DNA of 32,699 nt from Actinophytocola sp. (GTDB taxonomy: Bacteria > Actinomycetota > Actinomycetes > Mycobacteriales > Pseudonocardiaceae). How positions within the stretch are numbered: the first letter of the stretch is position 1; every line of letters begins with the position of its first letter. The notes beneath the pieces are model-generated. The model was not told the origin of the DNA and ran no database searches. It worked only from the letters and a program-made list of their open reading frames with translations. The translations under genes and the position numbers were made by a program. The stretch covers positions 1 to 32,699 of the forward strand of contig WHUD01000041.1 in NCBI GenBank assembly GCA_009377385.1. The letters run 5' to 3'. Shown here piece by piece: positions 7,729-17,348 of the stretch.

Positions 7729-9426
7729 GTGAGCGTCCAGCTGGCCTTCGATGAACTCGGCACCCCGCTGCGCGAGACGACCTTCGTCGTGTTCGATCTG
7801 GAAACCACCGGCGGCAGTGCCGGGTCGGACGGCATCACCGAGATCGGCGCGGTCAAGGTGCGTGGCGGCGAGGTGCTTGGCGAGTTCGCCACCCTGGTCG
7901 ACCCCGGCCGCGCGATCCCGCCACAGATCGTGTCGCTGACCGGGATCACGCAGGCGATGGTGTCCGACGCGCCGAAGTTGGACCGCGTACTCCCGGCTTT
8001 TCTTGAGTTCGCGGCCGGATCGGTGCTTGTCGCGCACAACGCGCCGTTCGACACCGGCTTCCTGTGCGCCGCGTGCGCCGAGCACGGCTACCACTGGCCG
8101 AAACAGAGCGTGGTGTGCACGGTGCGGCTCGCGCGCAGGGTGCTCGACCGTCAGGACACGCCGAGTTGCCGGTTGTCGGCGCTTGCCGCGCTGTTCGGCG
8201 CGAGCACGACGCCCACCCACCGCGCGCTCGACGACGCCAAGGCCACCGTGGACGTGCTGCACGCGCTGCTGGACCGGGTCGGCTCGGTCGGCGTGCAGTC
8301 GCTTGAGGAGCTGCTGGACTACCTGCCCGAGGTGACACCGGCGCAGCGCCGCAAGCGCGGCATGGCGGCGCACCTGCCGGAAGCGCCGGGCGTGTACCTG
8401 TTCCGAGGACCGAACGACGAGGTGCTCTACGTCGGCACGGCGTCGAACCTGCGGCGCAGGGTGCGGCAGTACTTCACCGGCTCGGAGAGCAGGGGCCGGA
8501 TCAGGGAGATGGTCGCGCTCGCCGAGCGGGTGGACGGCATCGACTGCTCCCACGCACTGGAAGCGCAGGTGCGGGAGCTGCGGCTGCTCTCGGCGCACAA
8601 GCCTGCCTACAACCGGCGCTCCCGCAATCCCGGCAAGTTCTGGTGGGTCGCGCTGACCGACGAGGCGTTCCCGCGGCTGTCGGTGGTGCGCACCCCGAGG
8701 GACGGCGCGCTGGGGCCGTTCCGCTCCCGCAAGGCGGCCGCCGACGCCGCCGCCTCGCTGTCCTCGGCGGCCGGGCTACGAACCTGCACCGACCGGATTC
8801 CCGCGGCGGGTCAGCGCGGATCGCCGTGCGCACTGGCCGAACTCGGCAGATGCGGCGCGCCCTGCGCAGGACGGCAGTCCACGTCGGAGTACGCGCCGCT
8901 TGTCGACCGCGTCAGCTCGCTGATCGCGGGCACAGACGGCCATCTGCTGCACACCGCGGCAGCCGAACTGGACGCGCTGGCGAGCGCGGCGCACTTCGAG
9001 CTGGCCGCGAACCGCAGGGACGACCTGGCCGCGCTGGTGCGGAGTGTCTCCTCCGCGCACTCGATGGCGGCGCTGGCGGCGATCGAGGAGTTGATCGCGG
9101 CTTCCCCCGACGGCGCTGGCGGGTGGGAGTTCGCGGTGATCCGGCACGGCAGGCTCGCCTCGGCTGGCGTCGCGCGAAGTGGCACCGCTCCGATGCCGGT
9201 CGTCGAGTCCTTGGTCGCGAGCGCGGAGACGGTGCTCGCCGGGGAGGGGCCGCTGCGCGGCTGCTCGCCCGAGGAGATCTCCGTGCTGCTGCGCTGGCTG
9301 CACCGACCGGGGGTGCGGATCGTCCGCACCACGCAGCCGTGGGCAGAACCCGCCCGTGTCGCTGGCGGCTGGGGCGACTGGCTGGCGCGGGTCTCGCAGG
9401 CACGCGCACTGGAAACGGCGTCCTGA
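7729..9426 (+). CDS. DEDDh 3'-5' exonuclease fused to a GIY-YIG (UvrC/Cho-like) domain
   Basis: Starting at GTG 7729 gives 565 residues beginning MSVQLAFDELGTPL, the usual N-terminus of this family; TACAGT seven bases upstream suggests a leaderless message. Residues 19-190 are a DNA polymerase III epsilon-type exonuclease: D23 and E25 in FVVFDLETTGG, VLVAHNAPFDTGFL, and THRALDDAKATVDVLHALL with the closing His/Asp. Residues about 218-300 are a GIY-YIG nuclease domain: EAPGVYLFRGPNDEVLYVGT, then NLRRRVRQYFTG and ALEAQVRELRLLSAHKPAYN. The remaining 260 residues are an uncharacterised family-specific C-terminus. It matches M. tuberculosis Rv2191, annotated as a UvrC-like exonuclease. A role in DNA repair is likely but unproven. 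It is divergent from the NYN gene and convergent with the Uma2 gene. Confidence 0.9.
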   Translation: MSVQLAFDELGTPLRETTFVVFDLETTGGSAGSDGITEIGAVKVRGGEVLGEFATLVDPGRAIPPQIVSLTGITQAMVSDAPKLDRVLPAFLEFAAGSVLVAHNAPFDTGFLCAACAEHGYHWPKQSVVCTVRLARRVLDRQDTPSCRLSALAALFGASTTPTHRALDDAKATVDVLHALLDRVGSVGVQSLEELLDYLPEVTPAQRRKRGMAAHLPEAPGVYLFRGPNDEVLYVGTASNLRRRVRQYFTGSESRGRIREMVALAERVDGIDCSHALEAQVRELRLLSAHKPAYNRRSRNPGKFWWVALTDEAFPRLSVVRTPRDGALGPFRSRKAAADAAASLSSAAGLRTCTDRIPAAGQRGSPCALAELGRCGAPCAGRQSTSEYAPLVDRVSSLIAGTDGHLLHTAAAELDALASAAHFELAANRRDDLAALVRSVSSAHSMAALAAIEELIAASPDGAGGWEFAVIRHGRLASAGVARSGTAPMPVVESLVASAETVLAGEGPLRGCSPEEISVLLRWLHRPGVRIVRTTQPWAEPARVAGGWGDWLARVSQARALETAS

Positions 9427-9466
9427 CGACTCCTTGCAGGCCACCAGCTCCGTCGTCACGACCGAC

Positions 9467-10069
9467 TCAGACGAGCTGGTTCAGCTCGACCCGGACGTCG
9501 AACGGCTCGCTCGTGGTCAACGTCCCCGTCACGGCGGGCGCGTCCTGGTAGCCGAACTCGCCAGCAAGGTGAGAAGCGACGAGCGAGACCGGCTCGCTGA
9601 GATCGATGATCCAATAGTGCGGGATTCCCGCGTCGGCATACTCGCCGTGCTTGTGCTTGTAGTCGATGCGGTGGGAGCTGGGTGAGACGATCTCGATGAT
9701 CACGACGACCTCGGCGGCTCGCAGCATGCCCCCCTCGTTGCTGACCCGATCGACCGCCGCGCGATCCACGATGACGAGGTCGGGGCGGCGAGAGAAGCCA
9801 GGAGCGTCGGCGGGCACCAGGCCGAGGTCGACGTCCACGTCCTGGACCACGGTCAGGTCGCTCGGCAGCTGCGGTTTCAACTGGGCAGCGAGTTCGAACG
9901 ACGCGATGTTGTGTCTCGGTGTCGGACTCGGCGACATCAAGAGCCGACCTTCCACTAGTTCGGTATAGCCGAAGTCGGGTTCACCGAGTTCTGCGTACTC
10001 CGCGACGGTCAGCAACCTGTCCAACTCACGTGGTGGCCATCCCGGCGAGTGGTCTGGCAGAGCTGTCAT
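9467..10069 (-). CDS. Uma2-family (DUF820) PD-(D/E)XK nuclease-like protein
   Basis: The 200-residue protein starts MTALPDHSPGWPPRELDRLL. AGGAGG lies 10 nt before this ATG; the GTG one codon earlier (10072) is 7 nt from it and equally possible. Family landmarks are LTVAEYAELGE, YTELVEGRLLMSPSPTPRHN, RRPDLVIVD (catalytic Asp), VVVIIEIVSPSSHRID (catalytic Glu) followed by YKHKHGEYADAGIPHYWIID (Lys). The fold is that of restriction-type nucleases, but its cellular role is unknown; many copies are common in actinomycetes and cyanobacteria. It lies between the exonuclease and qcrB, which are neighbours of the conserved cluster, so it is probably an accessory insertion. No partner methylase or toxin/antitoxin gene is adjacent. 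Confidence 0.85.
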   Translation of the reverse strand: MTALPDHSPGWPPRELDRLLTVAEYAELGEPDFGYTELVEGRLLMSPSPTPRHNIASFELAAQLKPQLPSDLTVVQDVDVDLGLVPADAPGFSRRPDLVIVDRAAVDRVSNEGGMLRAAEVVVIIEIVSPSSHRIDYKHKHGEYADAGIPHYWIIDLSEPVSLVASHLAGEFGYQDAPAVTGTLTTSEPFDVRVELNQLV

Positions 10070-10175
10070 CACGCCACGTCCTCCTTCGGTCGCCGCCAGT
10101 CTCCCACGCAATGGTCGGCCACGCGCGGGGCGACACGGCTGTTTCTGGCGGTCGCGAAATACCACCCACACACAA

Positions 10176-10210
10176 CGGCGGGGCGGAGAACAGCGCATTC
10201 TCCGTCCCGC
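10176..10210 (-). terminator. Strong hairpin ending the ctaE-qcrCAB operon
   Basis: GGCGGGGCGGAGAA (10176-10189) pairs with TTCTCCGTCCCGCC (10197-10210), a 14-bp stem with one G-U pair and a 7-base loop. On the minus strand it begins 18 nt after the qcrB stop and is followed by GTTGTGTGTGGG. Confidence 0.8.
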
Positions 10211-10228
10211 CCTGCTGCGTCTGAGCCG

Positions 10229-11923
10229 TCAGCTCTCGCGAGTGTCCGCTGGCGCCTCGATCTCGGCCTGACCGTCGCCGCTGGCCTCGGCGTGGCCGCT
10301 GACCGCGTGACCGTTGGCGCCGTTGCCGTGCTGCGCGGCCTGCGCCCGCTCCAGCGCGATGGTCTCCTCGGCCGGATCCGGCGTCAGCCAGGAACCAGCG
10401 ACGGCCTTGCCCGCGTAGCCGAGCTCGTTCATCTTCTTCGGCACCGGGGCGCCCTGGTACTCCAGCGGGACCGGGTGGCCGTGGTCGTCGACCGGGCCGA
10501 GCGGCTGGTGCACCTCGATGAACTCACCGTGAGGCAGCCGCTTGATGACGCCGGTCTCGACACCGTGCTCCAGCACCCCGCGGTCGGCTCGCTGCAGGCC
10601 GAGACAGATCCGGTAGGTCACGTAGTAGGCGATCGGCGGCAGCACCAGCAACCCGATGCGGCCGATCCAGGTCGTCGCGTTCAGCGAGATGTCGAACACG
10701 AACGCGATGATGTCGTTGAACCCGGAGAACTCGAGCACCATCCAGAAGGTGATCGCCATGGCACCGATGCCGGTGCGGACCGGGACGTCCCTCGGCCGTT
10801 GCAGCAGGTTGTGGTGCGCGGTGTCCCCGGACAGCTTGCGTTCGATGAACGGATACGCGATCAGCAGTGTGAACATCACCGGCAGACCGATCGCGCCCGC
10901 GAAGAACACCGGCGGAATCGTGTAGTTGCCGAGATACAGCTCCCAGGCTGGCCAGATCCGCAGGATGCCGTCCGCCCATGCCAGGTACCAGTCGGGCCAG
11001 GAACCCGCCGAGACCTGCGAGGCGTTGTACGGACCGATGTTCCAGATCGCGTTGATCTGGAACAGCCCGGACATCAGCACGGTCACCCCGGTGACGGCCG
11101 CGAAGAACGCACCGCCCTTGAGCGCGAACACCGGCATGATCCGCACGCCGACGACGTTGGTCTCCTTGCGCCGCACCCCGGGGAACTGGGTGTGCTTCTG
11201 GTACCAGACCAGGCCGAGGTGCACTGCGACAAGCGCGAGCATGATGCCCGGCAGGATCAGGATGTGCAGCGTATACAGCCGGGGAATGATCACGGTCCCC
11301 GGGTACTCCCCGCCGAACAGCGCCCAGTGCGCCCAGGTACCGATCACCGGCACCGACAGCGTGATACCCGACATCGTGGCGCGGACACCGGTACCGGAGA
11401 GCAGGTCGTCCGGCAGCGAGTAGCCGAAGAAGCCCTCGAACGCGCCCAGGATCAGCAGCAGCGCGCCGATGACCCAGTTGGCCTCGCGCGGACGGCGGAA
11501 GGCACCGGTGAAAAACACCCGCATCATGTGCGCCGCCATGGCGGCCACGAAGATCAGCGCGGCCCAGTGGTGGATCTGCCGGATGAACAGCCCGCCCCTG
11601 ACCTCGAACGAGATCTCCAGCGTGCTCTCCATCGCCCGCGACATCTCGATGCCCTGCAGGTTGCGGTAGACGCCGTCGTAGACGACCTCCTCCATGGAGG
11701 GATCGAAGAACAGGGTCAGGTACACGCCGGACAGGATCAGGATGATGAAGCTGTAGAGCGCGACCTCCCCGAGCAGGAACGACCAGTGCGTCGGGAAGAC
11801 CTTGTTCATCTGGTGCCGCAGGCCCTTGGCGGCGTGGTAGCGCTTGTCCGCCTCGTCAGCCTGCTGCGCCGCGATCTGCTGCAGCGCAGGGTCGCCCTTC
11901 GTCGGCGTTGTCAGCTCGCTCAT
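10229..11923 (-). CDS. qcrB: Cytochrome bc1 complex cytochrome b subunit
   Basis: This 564-residue subunit oxidises menaquinol in the bcc-aa3 supercomplex of the cytoplasmic membrane. Eight or more membrane helices are visible. Haem-ligand histidines lie in [20 protein letters not shown] and in [20 protein letters not shown]. The Qo-site motif is the actinobacterial PDWY ([20 protein letters not shown]). As in other actinobacteria, a long hydrophilic C-terminus (about residues 420-564) carries no helices and ends in a Gly/His/Ala-rich tail. The ATG at 11923 overlaps the qcrA stop by four bases, so translation is coupled. It is the last gene of ctaE-qcrC-qcrA-qcrB and is followed by a strong hairpin. 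This subunit is the Q203/telacebec target in mycobacteria. Confidence 0.97.
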   Translation of the reverse strand: MSELTTPTKGDPALQQIAAQQADEADKRYHAAKGLRHQMNKVFPTHWSFLLGEVALYSFIILILSGVYLTLFFDPSMEEVVYDGVYRNLQGIEMSRAMESTLEISFEVRGGLFIRQIHHWAALIFVAAMAAHMMRVFFTGAFRRPREANWVIGALLLILGAFEGFFGYSLPDDLLSGTGVRATMSGITLSVPVIGTWAHWALFGGEYPGTVIIPRLYTLHILILPGIMLALVAVHLGLVWYQKHTQFPGVRRKETNVVGVRIMPVFALKGGAFFAAVTGVTVLMSGLFQINAIWNIGPYNASQVSAGSWPDWYLAWADGILRIWPAWELYLGNYTIPPVFFAGAIGLPVMFTLLIAYPFIERKLSGDTAHHNLLQRPRDVPVRTGIGAMAITFWMVLEFSGFNDIIAFVFDISLNATTWIGRIGLLVLPPIAYYVTYRICLGLQRADRGVLEHGVETGVIKRLPHGEFIEVHQPLGPVDDHGHPVPLEYQGAPVPKKMNELGYAGKAVAGSWLTPDPAEETIALERAQAAQHGNGANGHAVSGHAEASGDGQAEIEAPADTRES

Positions 11924-13068
11924 GACTTGCGCTCCCAGAATCCTGGCCCGACTGGCTCGATGAAGTCGTGCTTGGCGATCAGGTATCCCGTCTCAGGATC
12001 CAACGTGATGGGCAGTTGCGGCAACGCCCTTGTCGCCGGGCCGAAAATCGGCTTGGCGTACATCAGCGCGTCGAACTGCGACTGGTGGCACGGGCACAGG
12101 ATGCGCTTGGTCCGCTGCTCATACAGCGAGGCAGGGCACCCCACGTGCGTACAGATCTTGGAGTACGCGTAGTAGTCGCCGTAGTTGAAGCCCTCCTGGC
12201 CCTCGCGCTTGACCACCTTCTCGGCGTCCTGCGGGCGGAGGCGAATCAACATGACAGGATTGTCGACCCGCTTGAAGGCCACCGACAAGGCGTGCTCGTC
12301 GTGCCGCTCGCTCTCCTTGAACGGAAACACCGTCTCCATCGCGCCCGCGTCGAGGTCCTCGGGGCGGACGAGCGAGACCTCGTGCGTGACACCGGTGTAG
12401 CGCCGCAGGAACACCTTCTGGCCGGGCTTATCGGGCTGCCAGCCGGTGTGGTACAGCCCGCTCTTGTTGCCGGAGTTCGCGTGCGGGTTCTTGATGAAGC
12501 CGATCAGCGGCAGGATCGCGGCGCCGAGGCCGAGCATCCCGATGCCGAGTCCGGCGCTGCGTTTGATCGCCGAGCGGCGCGCGATGGTGCTGCGGTTGCC
12601 GGCGTCGGCGAGGTGCGCGGCGAACGTCTGCCGGTGCAGCTCGTCCGAGCCTGCGCCCATGTTGTCGTCGCGCTGCTGCACCGCGACCTCGTGCGGCAGG
12701 AACTTCTTGGTGTAGAGCAGGATGCCGAACGCGAACGCCAGGATCGAGACACCGAGCGTGACGCCGAGGACCGGGGTGTAGAGGCTGTACCAGAAGTGCG
12801 CGCTGTCCTCGGCAGGCGGCTGGTACTGCCACGGCCACCAGATCATCGCGACCAGGAACGCGAGGCCGGACAGCCCAGCGAGGGTGAACCACATCGCGAC
12901 GGTGCGCTCGGCACGCTTCTCGGCACGAGTGCCCTTCACCGGCCACGGGTCCGGGTACTCGGCGAACTCGACACCGTCGAGCTTGCCGCCGAGCGCGACC
13001 AGCTCGTCGCGGTTCATCTCGGCCAGCTCCGCCCCGGTGGGAAGCTGCTGCTCGTTGCCGCTACTCAT
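11920..13068 (-). CDS. qcrA: Cytochrome bc1 complex Rieske iron-sulfur subunit
   Basis: Starting at the ATG at 13068 ([20 protein letters not shown]) gives 382 residues. Three membrane helices lie at about 58-80, 97-120 and 173-193, the actinobacterial arrangement, in contrast to the single anchor of most Rieske proteins. The [2Fe-2S] ligands are C306 and H308 in [15 protein letters not shown] and C325 and H328 in [11 protein letters not shown], with C311 and C327 as the disulfide pair. It moves electrons from quinol at the Qo site to the di-haem QcrC. The start codon overlaps the qcrC stop by eight bases and its own stop overlaps the qcrB start by four, so the three genes are one translationally coupled unit. 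All family residues are present. Confidence 0.97.
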   Translation of the reverse strand: MSSGNEQQLPTGAELAEMNRDELVALGGKLDGVEFAEYPDPWPVKGTRAEKRAERTVAMWFTLAGLSGLAFLVAMIWWPWQYQPPAEDSAHFWYSLYTPVLGVTLGVSILAFAFGILLYTKKFLPHEVAVQQRDDNMGAGSDELHRQTFAAHLADAGNRSTIARRSAIKRSAGLGIGMLGLGAAILPLIGFIKNPHANSGNKSGLYHTGWQPDKPGQKVFLRRYTGVTHEVSLVRPEDLDAGAMETVFPFKESERHDEHALSVAFKRVDNPVMLIRLRPQDAEKVVKREGQEGFNYGDYYAYSKICTHVGCPASLYEQRTKRILCPCHQSQFDALMYAKPIFGPATRALPQLPITLDPETGYLIAKHDFIEPVGPGFWERKS

Positions 13069-13876
13069 GACCTGCCCTCGATCCAATCCACAGCGTGATG
13101 CCGATGATGGCACCGATGCCGACGACCCACGCGATCATGCCTTCCGACGCAGGGCCCCAGCCGCCGAGCGAGTTGCCGCCCGGATTGTTGTTGCCTTCGG
13201 AGACCGACTTGACGTAGGCGACGATGTCCTCTTTCTCCTCAGGGCTGAGCTGCCGGTCGGAGAACTTCGGCATGTTCTGCGGCCCGGTCAGCATCGCGGT
13301 GTAGAGCTGCTCCTCGTTGGCAGGCTCGAGCGGCGGCGCGTACTTACCGGACGACAGCGCGCCGCCCTTGCCGGTGAAGTTGTGGCAGGACGTGCAGTTC
13401 AGCCGGAACAGCTCGCCACCGCGAGCCGGGTCGTCGCCATGCAGCGCCTTACCGGACTGCTCCGGGCGCTCCGGGCCGCCGCCGTGTGCCTGGACGTAGG
13501 CGCTGAGCGCGTCGATCTGCGCCGGGCTGAGCTTCGGCGGCTTCCTTGAGGCCTGTGCCTCCTGACGCGCCATCGGCATCCGGCCGGTCGACGTCTGGAA
13601 GTACACCGCGGCCTCGCCGACGCCGATGAGGCTCGGACCACGGCCCGAGACGCCATCGAGGTTCGCCCCGTGACACGTGATGCACGTGTTGTTGTAGACC
13701 TCGGCGCCTTTCCGCAGCAGCGCGGGATCACCTTGCGCCTGCGCGGTCTGCGGCTCAGGCACGAAGAGGGCGTAGAGGCCGCCAGCGGCCATCAGGGCGA
13801 TACCGAGTGCGAGCAGGCCGGCGATGCGGCGCCTTGCTTTGCTGCCGGAGCGAACTCGGAGCTTGCTAGGGGTCAT
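13061..13876 (-). CDS. qcrC: Di-haem cytochrome c subunit of the bcc complex
   Basis: The 271-residue protein has an N-terminal signal anchor ([20 protein letters not shown]), two covalent haem sites (C65-C68-H69 in [14 protein letters not shown] and C161-C164-H165 in [15 protein letters not shown]) and a C-terminal membrane helix ([19 protein letters not shown]). Two fused cytochrome c domains replace the soluble cytochrome c and pass electrons directly from QcrA to the CuA centre of CtaC in the bcc-aa3 supercomplex. It lies 58 bp downstream of ctaE and overlaps qcrA. Length and motifs match the family fully. Confidence 0.97.
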   Translation of the reverse strand: MTPSKLRVRSGSKARRRIAGLLALGIALMAAGGLYALFVPEPQTAQAQGDPALLRKGAEVYNNTCITCHGANLDGVSGRGPSLIGVGEAAVYFQTSTGRMPMARQEAQASRKPPKLSPAQIDALSAYVQAHGGGPERPEQSGKALHGDDPARGGELFRLNCTSCHNFTGKGGALSSGKYAPPLEPANEEQLYTAMLTGPQNMPKFSDRQLSPEEKEDIVAYVKSVSEGNNNPGGNSLGGWGPASEGMIAWVVGIGAIIGITLWIGSRAGHE

Positions 13877-13934
13877 GTCTGCGGCAACCTTGCTGTCAGT
13901 TCGAGGGTGTCACGCTGTCTGGTCTTGGCTGGGG

Positions 13935-14564
13935 TCACGGCACGATGTAGATCACCGCGAACAGCCCGATCCAGACGATGTCGACGAAGTGCCAGTAGTA
14001 GGAGACCACGATGGCCGACGTCGCCTGGGCGGGCGTGAACTTGCTCATCTTGGTACGCATGAGCAGGAACACGAACGCGATGAGTCCACCGATCACGTGC
14101 AGTCCGTGGAAGCCTGTCGTGAGGTAGAACACGGTGCCGAACGGGTCGGACGGGATCGTAACGCCCTCGTGGATCAGGCTGAGGTACTCATAGCCCTGAC
14201 CACCGACGAAGATGGCGCCCATGATGAACGTGAGGATGTACCAGCGGCGCAGCCCGAACACATCGCCGCGCTCGGCGGCGAACACGCCGAGCTGACATGT
14301 GAACGACGATGCCACGAGGATGATCGTGAAGGGCAATGCGTAAGGAATGTCCAGGTGGATCGGTTCCCCGGTCGCATCGTTGGTCGGCGGCCAGTGACCG
14401 TCCTCGTTCTGGGCCTTGACCGTGAAGAACATCGCGAAGAGGCCAGCGAAGAACATCAGTTCGCTGGAGAGCCAGACGATGGTGCCAACGCTGACCATGT
14501 TGGGGCGGTTCAGCGAATGCACTCGCTGGCTGATCGTGGGCGCTGCCGTAGTCACGTCTCGCAT
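13935..14564 (-). CDS. ctaE: Cytochrome c oxidase subunit III
   Basis: The 209-residue protein has five membrane helices, as in actinobacterial subunit [83 protein letters not shown] and [20 protein letters not shown]. The family signatures [10 protein letters not shown] and [11 protein letters not shown] are intact. It supports subunit I of the aa3 terminal oxidase; subunit I (ctaD) is not in the window. It is the first gene of the operon and divergent from the receiver-like protein gene, with a 162-bp gap. GGGAGGTGA lies upstream of the ATG with somewhat wide spacing. Confidence 0.96.
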   Translation of the reverse strand: MRDVTTAAPTISQRVHSLNRPNMVSVGTIVWLSSELMFFAGLFAMFFTVKAQNEDGHWPPTNDATGEPIHLDIPYALPFTIILVASSFTCQLGVFAAERGDVFGLRRWYILTFIMGAIFVGGQGYEYLSLIHEGVTIPSDPFGTVFYLTTGFHGLHVIGGLIAFVFLLMRTKMSKFTPAQATSAIVVSYYWHFVDIVWIGLFAVIYIVP

Positions 14565-14726
14565 TATGGCTTCTCACCTCCCGCACCGCGCTCCCGGGTA
14601 GGGCCATGCGTGATCAACTGTCCGCTGGCGCTGGCCCTTACCTCGGTAAACCGGGCTCCAGATAGAGTCAGCAGCGGCAGCCAACGACACCCTGACTGGG
14701 GAATGAAGACGGAGGGCCGACCCGCC

Positions 14727-15137
14727 ATGAGCAGCGAGCCGTTGAAAATCCTGGTGCTCAGCCACCGTGCCGACGTCCGTGAGGCGATCATCACAGCGAT
14801 CGGCCGCAGGCCCACCGCCGACATCGGCAGGGTGAGCTACGTCGAGGCCGCGACGGTGGCCGATGTGCTCGCCGAGATGGACTCCGGCACCGTTGACCTG
14901 GCGATCTTCGACGGCGAGGCGCAGCCGACCGGTGGCATCGGGCTGGCGAGGCAGCTCAAGAACGAGCTGAGCGCGTGCCCGCCCATCGTCGTCTCGGTAC
15001 GGCGCGCCGACGACAAGTGGCTCGCCACCTGGTCGCAGGCCGACGCTGTGCTGGTGCACCCGCTCGACCCGATCGCCGCCGCCGAGACAGTGGCCGAGGT
15101 GCTGCGCGACCGGCTGCCCGCCACGACATCCCAGTAG
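14727..15137 (+). CDS. Receiver-like (CheY-fold) protein lacking the conserved lysine
   Basis: The 136-residue protein starts MSSEPLKILVLSHRADVREA, with GGAGGG ten bases upstream. It has the layout of a stand-alone response-regulator receiver domain: D16 in the acidic pocket and D62 in VDLAIFDGEAQPTGG at the phospho-acceptor position. The usual Lys before Pro near the end is replaced by His (H111 in DAVLVHPLDP), so phosphorylation chemistry may be altered or absent. No output domain or DNA-binding motif follows, and no histidine kinase is nearby. Its stop overlaps the Shine-Dalgarno of trpD, so the two genes form an operon. Function is unknown. It could be a pseudo-receiver that binds a partner. 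Confidence 0.8.
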   Translation: MSSEPLKILVLSHRADVREAIITAIGRRPTADIGRVSYVEAATVADVLAEMDSGTVDLAIFDGEAQPTGGIGLARQLKNELSACPPIVVSVRRADDKWLATWSQADAVLVHPLDPIAAAETVAEVLRDRLPATTSQ

Positions 15138-15145
15138 GAGGACCC

Positions 15146-16186
15146 GTGACCACGCACACCTGGCCCGCGCTGCTCGACCAGCTCATCGCTGGCACCGACC
15201 TCACGGCGGAGGACACCGCGTGGGCGATGGCGCAGGTCATGACGGGCGAGGCCACGCCGTCGCAGATCGCGGGTTTCGCGGTCGCGCTGCGCGCCAAGGG
15301 TGAGACGCCGAGCGAGGTCATCGGCATGGCCGACACCATGCTCGCCCACGCGCACCGGGTCGAGGTGCCCGGCACGGCCGTGGACATCGTCGGCACCGGC
15401 GGTGACCGGTCCGGGTCGGTGAACGTCTCCACGATGGCCGCGATCGTCACGGCCGCGGCTGGCGTGCCCGTCGTCAAACACGGCAACCGCGCGGCATCGT
15501 CCAGCTGCGGCGCGGCGGACGTCTTGGAGGCGCTCGGAATCGTGGTGAACCTCTCACCGGACGCGGTGCGCTCCTGCGTCGACGAGGCGGGCATCGGGTT
15601 CTGCTTCGCGCCGACGTTCCACCCGGCGCTGCGTCACGCGGGCCCGACTCGCAAGGAACTCGGCATCCCGACGACGTTCAACCTGCTCGGTCCGCTGACC
15701 AACCCGGCGCAGCCCAGCGCGGGCCTCGTCGGCTGCGCGTACCCGGACAAGCTGGAGGTGCTGGCGCGGGTGTTCGCCGGACGCGGCGCGAGCGTGCTGG
15801 TCGTCCGGGGCGACGACGGGCTCGACGAGCTCACGACGACTACAACGAGCACGGTGTGGCGAGTCAGCGGCGGTGACGTCCGGCAGGCATCGGTCGACCC
15901 TGCGGCGTTCGGCCTCCCGCGCGCGTCGGTGTCCGACCTGAAGGGCGGCTCCGCCGAGACGAACGCCGCAGTGGTGCGGAACCTGGTGGCTGGCACGCGC
16001 GGCCCGGTGCGGGACGCCGTCGTCCTCAACGCGGGTGCGGCGATCGCCTCCTACCGGGGCTTCTCGGCGTCGCTGGACGACGACCTCCGCGCGGGCATCG
16101 CCACGGCCGAGGAGGCGCTGGACTCTGGCAAAGCGGCGACGCTGCTGGACAGCTGGGAGCGGGTGTCGGTGTCCCTGGCGGGATAG
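15146..16186 (+). CDS. trpD: Anthranilate phosphoribosyltransferase
   Basis: The 346-residue enzyme transfers phosphoribose from PRPP to anthranilate, the second step of tryptophan synthesis. The GTG start at 15146 follows AGGAGG that includes the upstream stop codon. Motifs are complete: VDIVGTGGDRSGSVNVSTMA (PRPP loop), VVKHGNRAASSSCGAADVLE (anthranilate/PRPP site), FCFAPTFHPALRHAGPTRKE, FNLLGPLTNPAQPSAG and VVRGDDGLDELTTTTTS. The gene is separate from other trp genes and sits beside respiratory genes, as in M. tuberculosis (Rv2192c). A 21-bp repeat array begins a few bases after the stop. Confidence 0.96.
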   Translation: MTTHTWPALLDQLIAGTDLTAEDTAWAMAQVMTGEATPSQIAGFAVALRAKGETPSEVIGMADTMLAHAHRVEVPGTAVDIVGTGGDRSGSVNVSTMAAIVTAAAGVPVVKHGNRAASSSCGAADVLEALGIVVNLSPDAVRSCVDEAGIGFCFAPTFHPALRHAGPTRKELGIPTTFNLLGPLTNPAQPSAGLVGCAYPDKLEVLARVFAGRGASVLVVRGDDGLDELTTTTTSTVWRVSGGDVRQASVDPAAFGLPRASVSDLKGGSAETNAAVVRNLVAGTRGPVRDAVVLNAGAAIASYRGFSASLDDDLRAGIATAEEALDSGKAATLLDSWERVSVSLAG

Positions 16187-16288
16187 CGCGCCGTGTCCCC
16201 CATTCCTGCCGTCGTGTTCCCCACTCCGCACGTCGTGTCCCCCACTCCGCACGTCGTGTCCCCACTCCGGGCGCGTCGTGTTCGACCC
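16187..16288 (+). repeat. 21-bp repeat array A (after trpD)
   Basis: Five units, read on the plus strand, have GTGT at 16193, 16214, 16235, 16256 and 16278: three intervals of exactly 21 bp and one of 22. The core is GTCGTGTYCCCCACTCCG; the last unit is degraded. The array starts within about five bases of the trpD stop and fills the gap to the stop of the convergent GlxA-type regulator. Confidence 0.9.
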
Positions 16289-17266
16289 TCAGCCCTCGGC
16301 GGGCACCCGTGCGAACGTGGTCCGGTAGTGGCTCGGGCTGGTACCGCGCAGCCGCGCGAACTGGTGTCGCAGCGCGGCCGCTGAGCCGTACCCGCAAGCA
16401 ACGGCGATGTCGTCGACGCCGAGCCCGGTCGTTTCCAGCAGGTGCTGGGCACGGTCCAGCCTGCGTTCGGTGAGCCAGCGGTGCGGTGTCGATCCGGTGG
16501 CGGCGGCGAAGCGCCGCAGGAACGTCCGCTCGCCGAGTCCGCTGCGCTGCGCCAGTTCCGACACGGTGATCGGCTCGTCCAGCCTGCGCTCGATCCACTC
16601 CAGCACCTCGGCCACCACGGCGTCGTCGCTGACGTCTGCCGGGACGGGCGCGGCGACGAACTGCGCCTGCCCGCCGGTGCGATGCGGCGCGGTGACCATG
16701 CGCCTGGCCAGTGCCGTCGCCGCCGCCACTCCCCGCGTCTTGCGGACAAGATGCAGGCACAGGTCGACGGCGGCCACGGTGCCCGCGCTGGTCAGCACGC
16801 CGTCGTCCTCAGCGTAGAGCGCGCTGGGATCGACCTTCGCGCGCGGGAACGCCTGCCGGAACTGCTGCTCGTAGTACCAGTGCACGGTGCAGTACCGGTC
16901 GGCAAGCAGGCCAGCGTAGCCGAGCGAGAACACCCCGGCGCAGAACCCAGCGACCAGGGCCTTCCTGTCGTTCGCCTCGCGCAAGACGTCCAGCACCGCG
17001 GCGGGCGGCGGCTCGGAGCGCGGTGCGCATGTGGGGATGATCACAAGGTCCGCCTCGCGGGCCACGGACAGCGGCGCCAATCCGCCCAGCGTGAACGACG
17101 ACCAGCTCGCGACGGCGTCCCCGCCCGGTGAGCAGACGGCGAACTCCCAGCCCTCGATGCCGTCGGCAGTGCGGTCAGTGCCGAAGACCTCGCAGGCGAC
17201 GCCCAGCTCGAACGGCGAGACCTCCCCCGCTACCACGACGGCCACCCGATTCACGGTGCGTGTCAT
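16289..17266 (-). CDS. GlxA-type transcriptional regulator: DJ-1/PfpI domain plus AraC HTH
   Basis: The 325-residue protein has an N-terminal class-I glutamine-amidotransferase-like (DJ-1/PfpI) domain, about residues 7-185, with the nucleophile-elbow sequence ALVAGFCAGVFSLGYAGLLA, and a C-terminal AraC/XylS pair of helix-turn-helices, about residues 215-320 (ITVSELAQRSGLGERTFLRR and LGVDDIAVACGYGSAAALRH). Such regulators are thought to sense small ligands through the first domain. It is divergent from the EamA exporter gene with an 82-bp gap containing a 12-bp palindrome, so the exporter is the likely target. Both genes are absent from the corresponding M. tuberculosis locus as I remember it. 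The ligand is unknown. Confidence 0.9.
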   Translation of the reverse strand: MTRTVNRVAVVVAGEVSPFELGVACEVFGTDRTADGIEGWEFAVCSPGGDAVASWSSFTLGGLAPLSVAREADLVIIPTCAPRSEPPPAAVLDVLREANDRKALVAGFCAGVFSLGYAGLLADRYCTVHWYYEQQFRQAFPRAKVDPSALYAEDDGVLTSAGTVAAVDLCLHLVRKTRGVAAATALARRMVTAPHRTGGQAQFVAAPVPADVSDDAVVAEVLEWIERRLDEPITVSELAQRSGLGERTFLRRFAAATGSTPHRWLTERRLDRAQHLLETTGLGVDDIAVACGYGSAAALRHQFARLRGTSPSHYRTTFARVPAEG

Positions 17267-17324
17267 GGGATCAGTGTGTCATATCCTTTTCGCTGCATGT
17301 CATTCCTGACTCTCGTCGGGGCAG

Positions 17325-17336
17325 GCCTGGCCAGGC
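17325..17336. promoter_or_regulatory. Palindromic operator candidate between GlxA-type regulator and exporter
   Basis: GCCTGGCCAGGC is a perfect 12-bp palindrome ending 12 bp before the EamA start codon, in the shared divergent promoter region. It could bind the neighbouring regulator. AraC-type proteins often bind direct repeats, and TGTCAT recurs nearby at 17277 and 17299, so this is tentative. Confidence 0.3.
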
Positions 17337-17348
17337 AGGCTGATCGCC

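Noticed and set aside
10049..12172. 707-aa plus-strand ORF over qcrB and qcrA
   Set aside because: Shadow frame of two unmistakable respiratory genes; extreme Arg/His/Asp composition.
16193..16384. Short ORFs through array A encoding heptapeptide repeats (VVSPTPH type), and the reverse-strand equivalents
   Set aside because: They arise because 21 is a multiple of three. There is no ribosome-binding site and the frames run into the antisense of the GlxA-type regulator gene.
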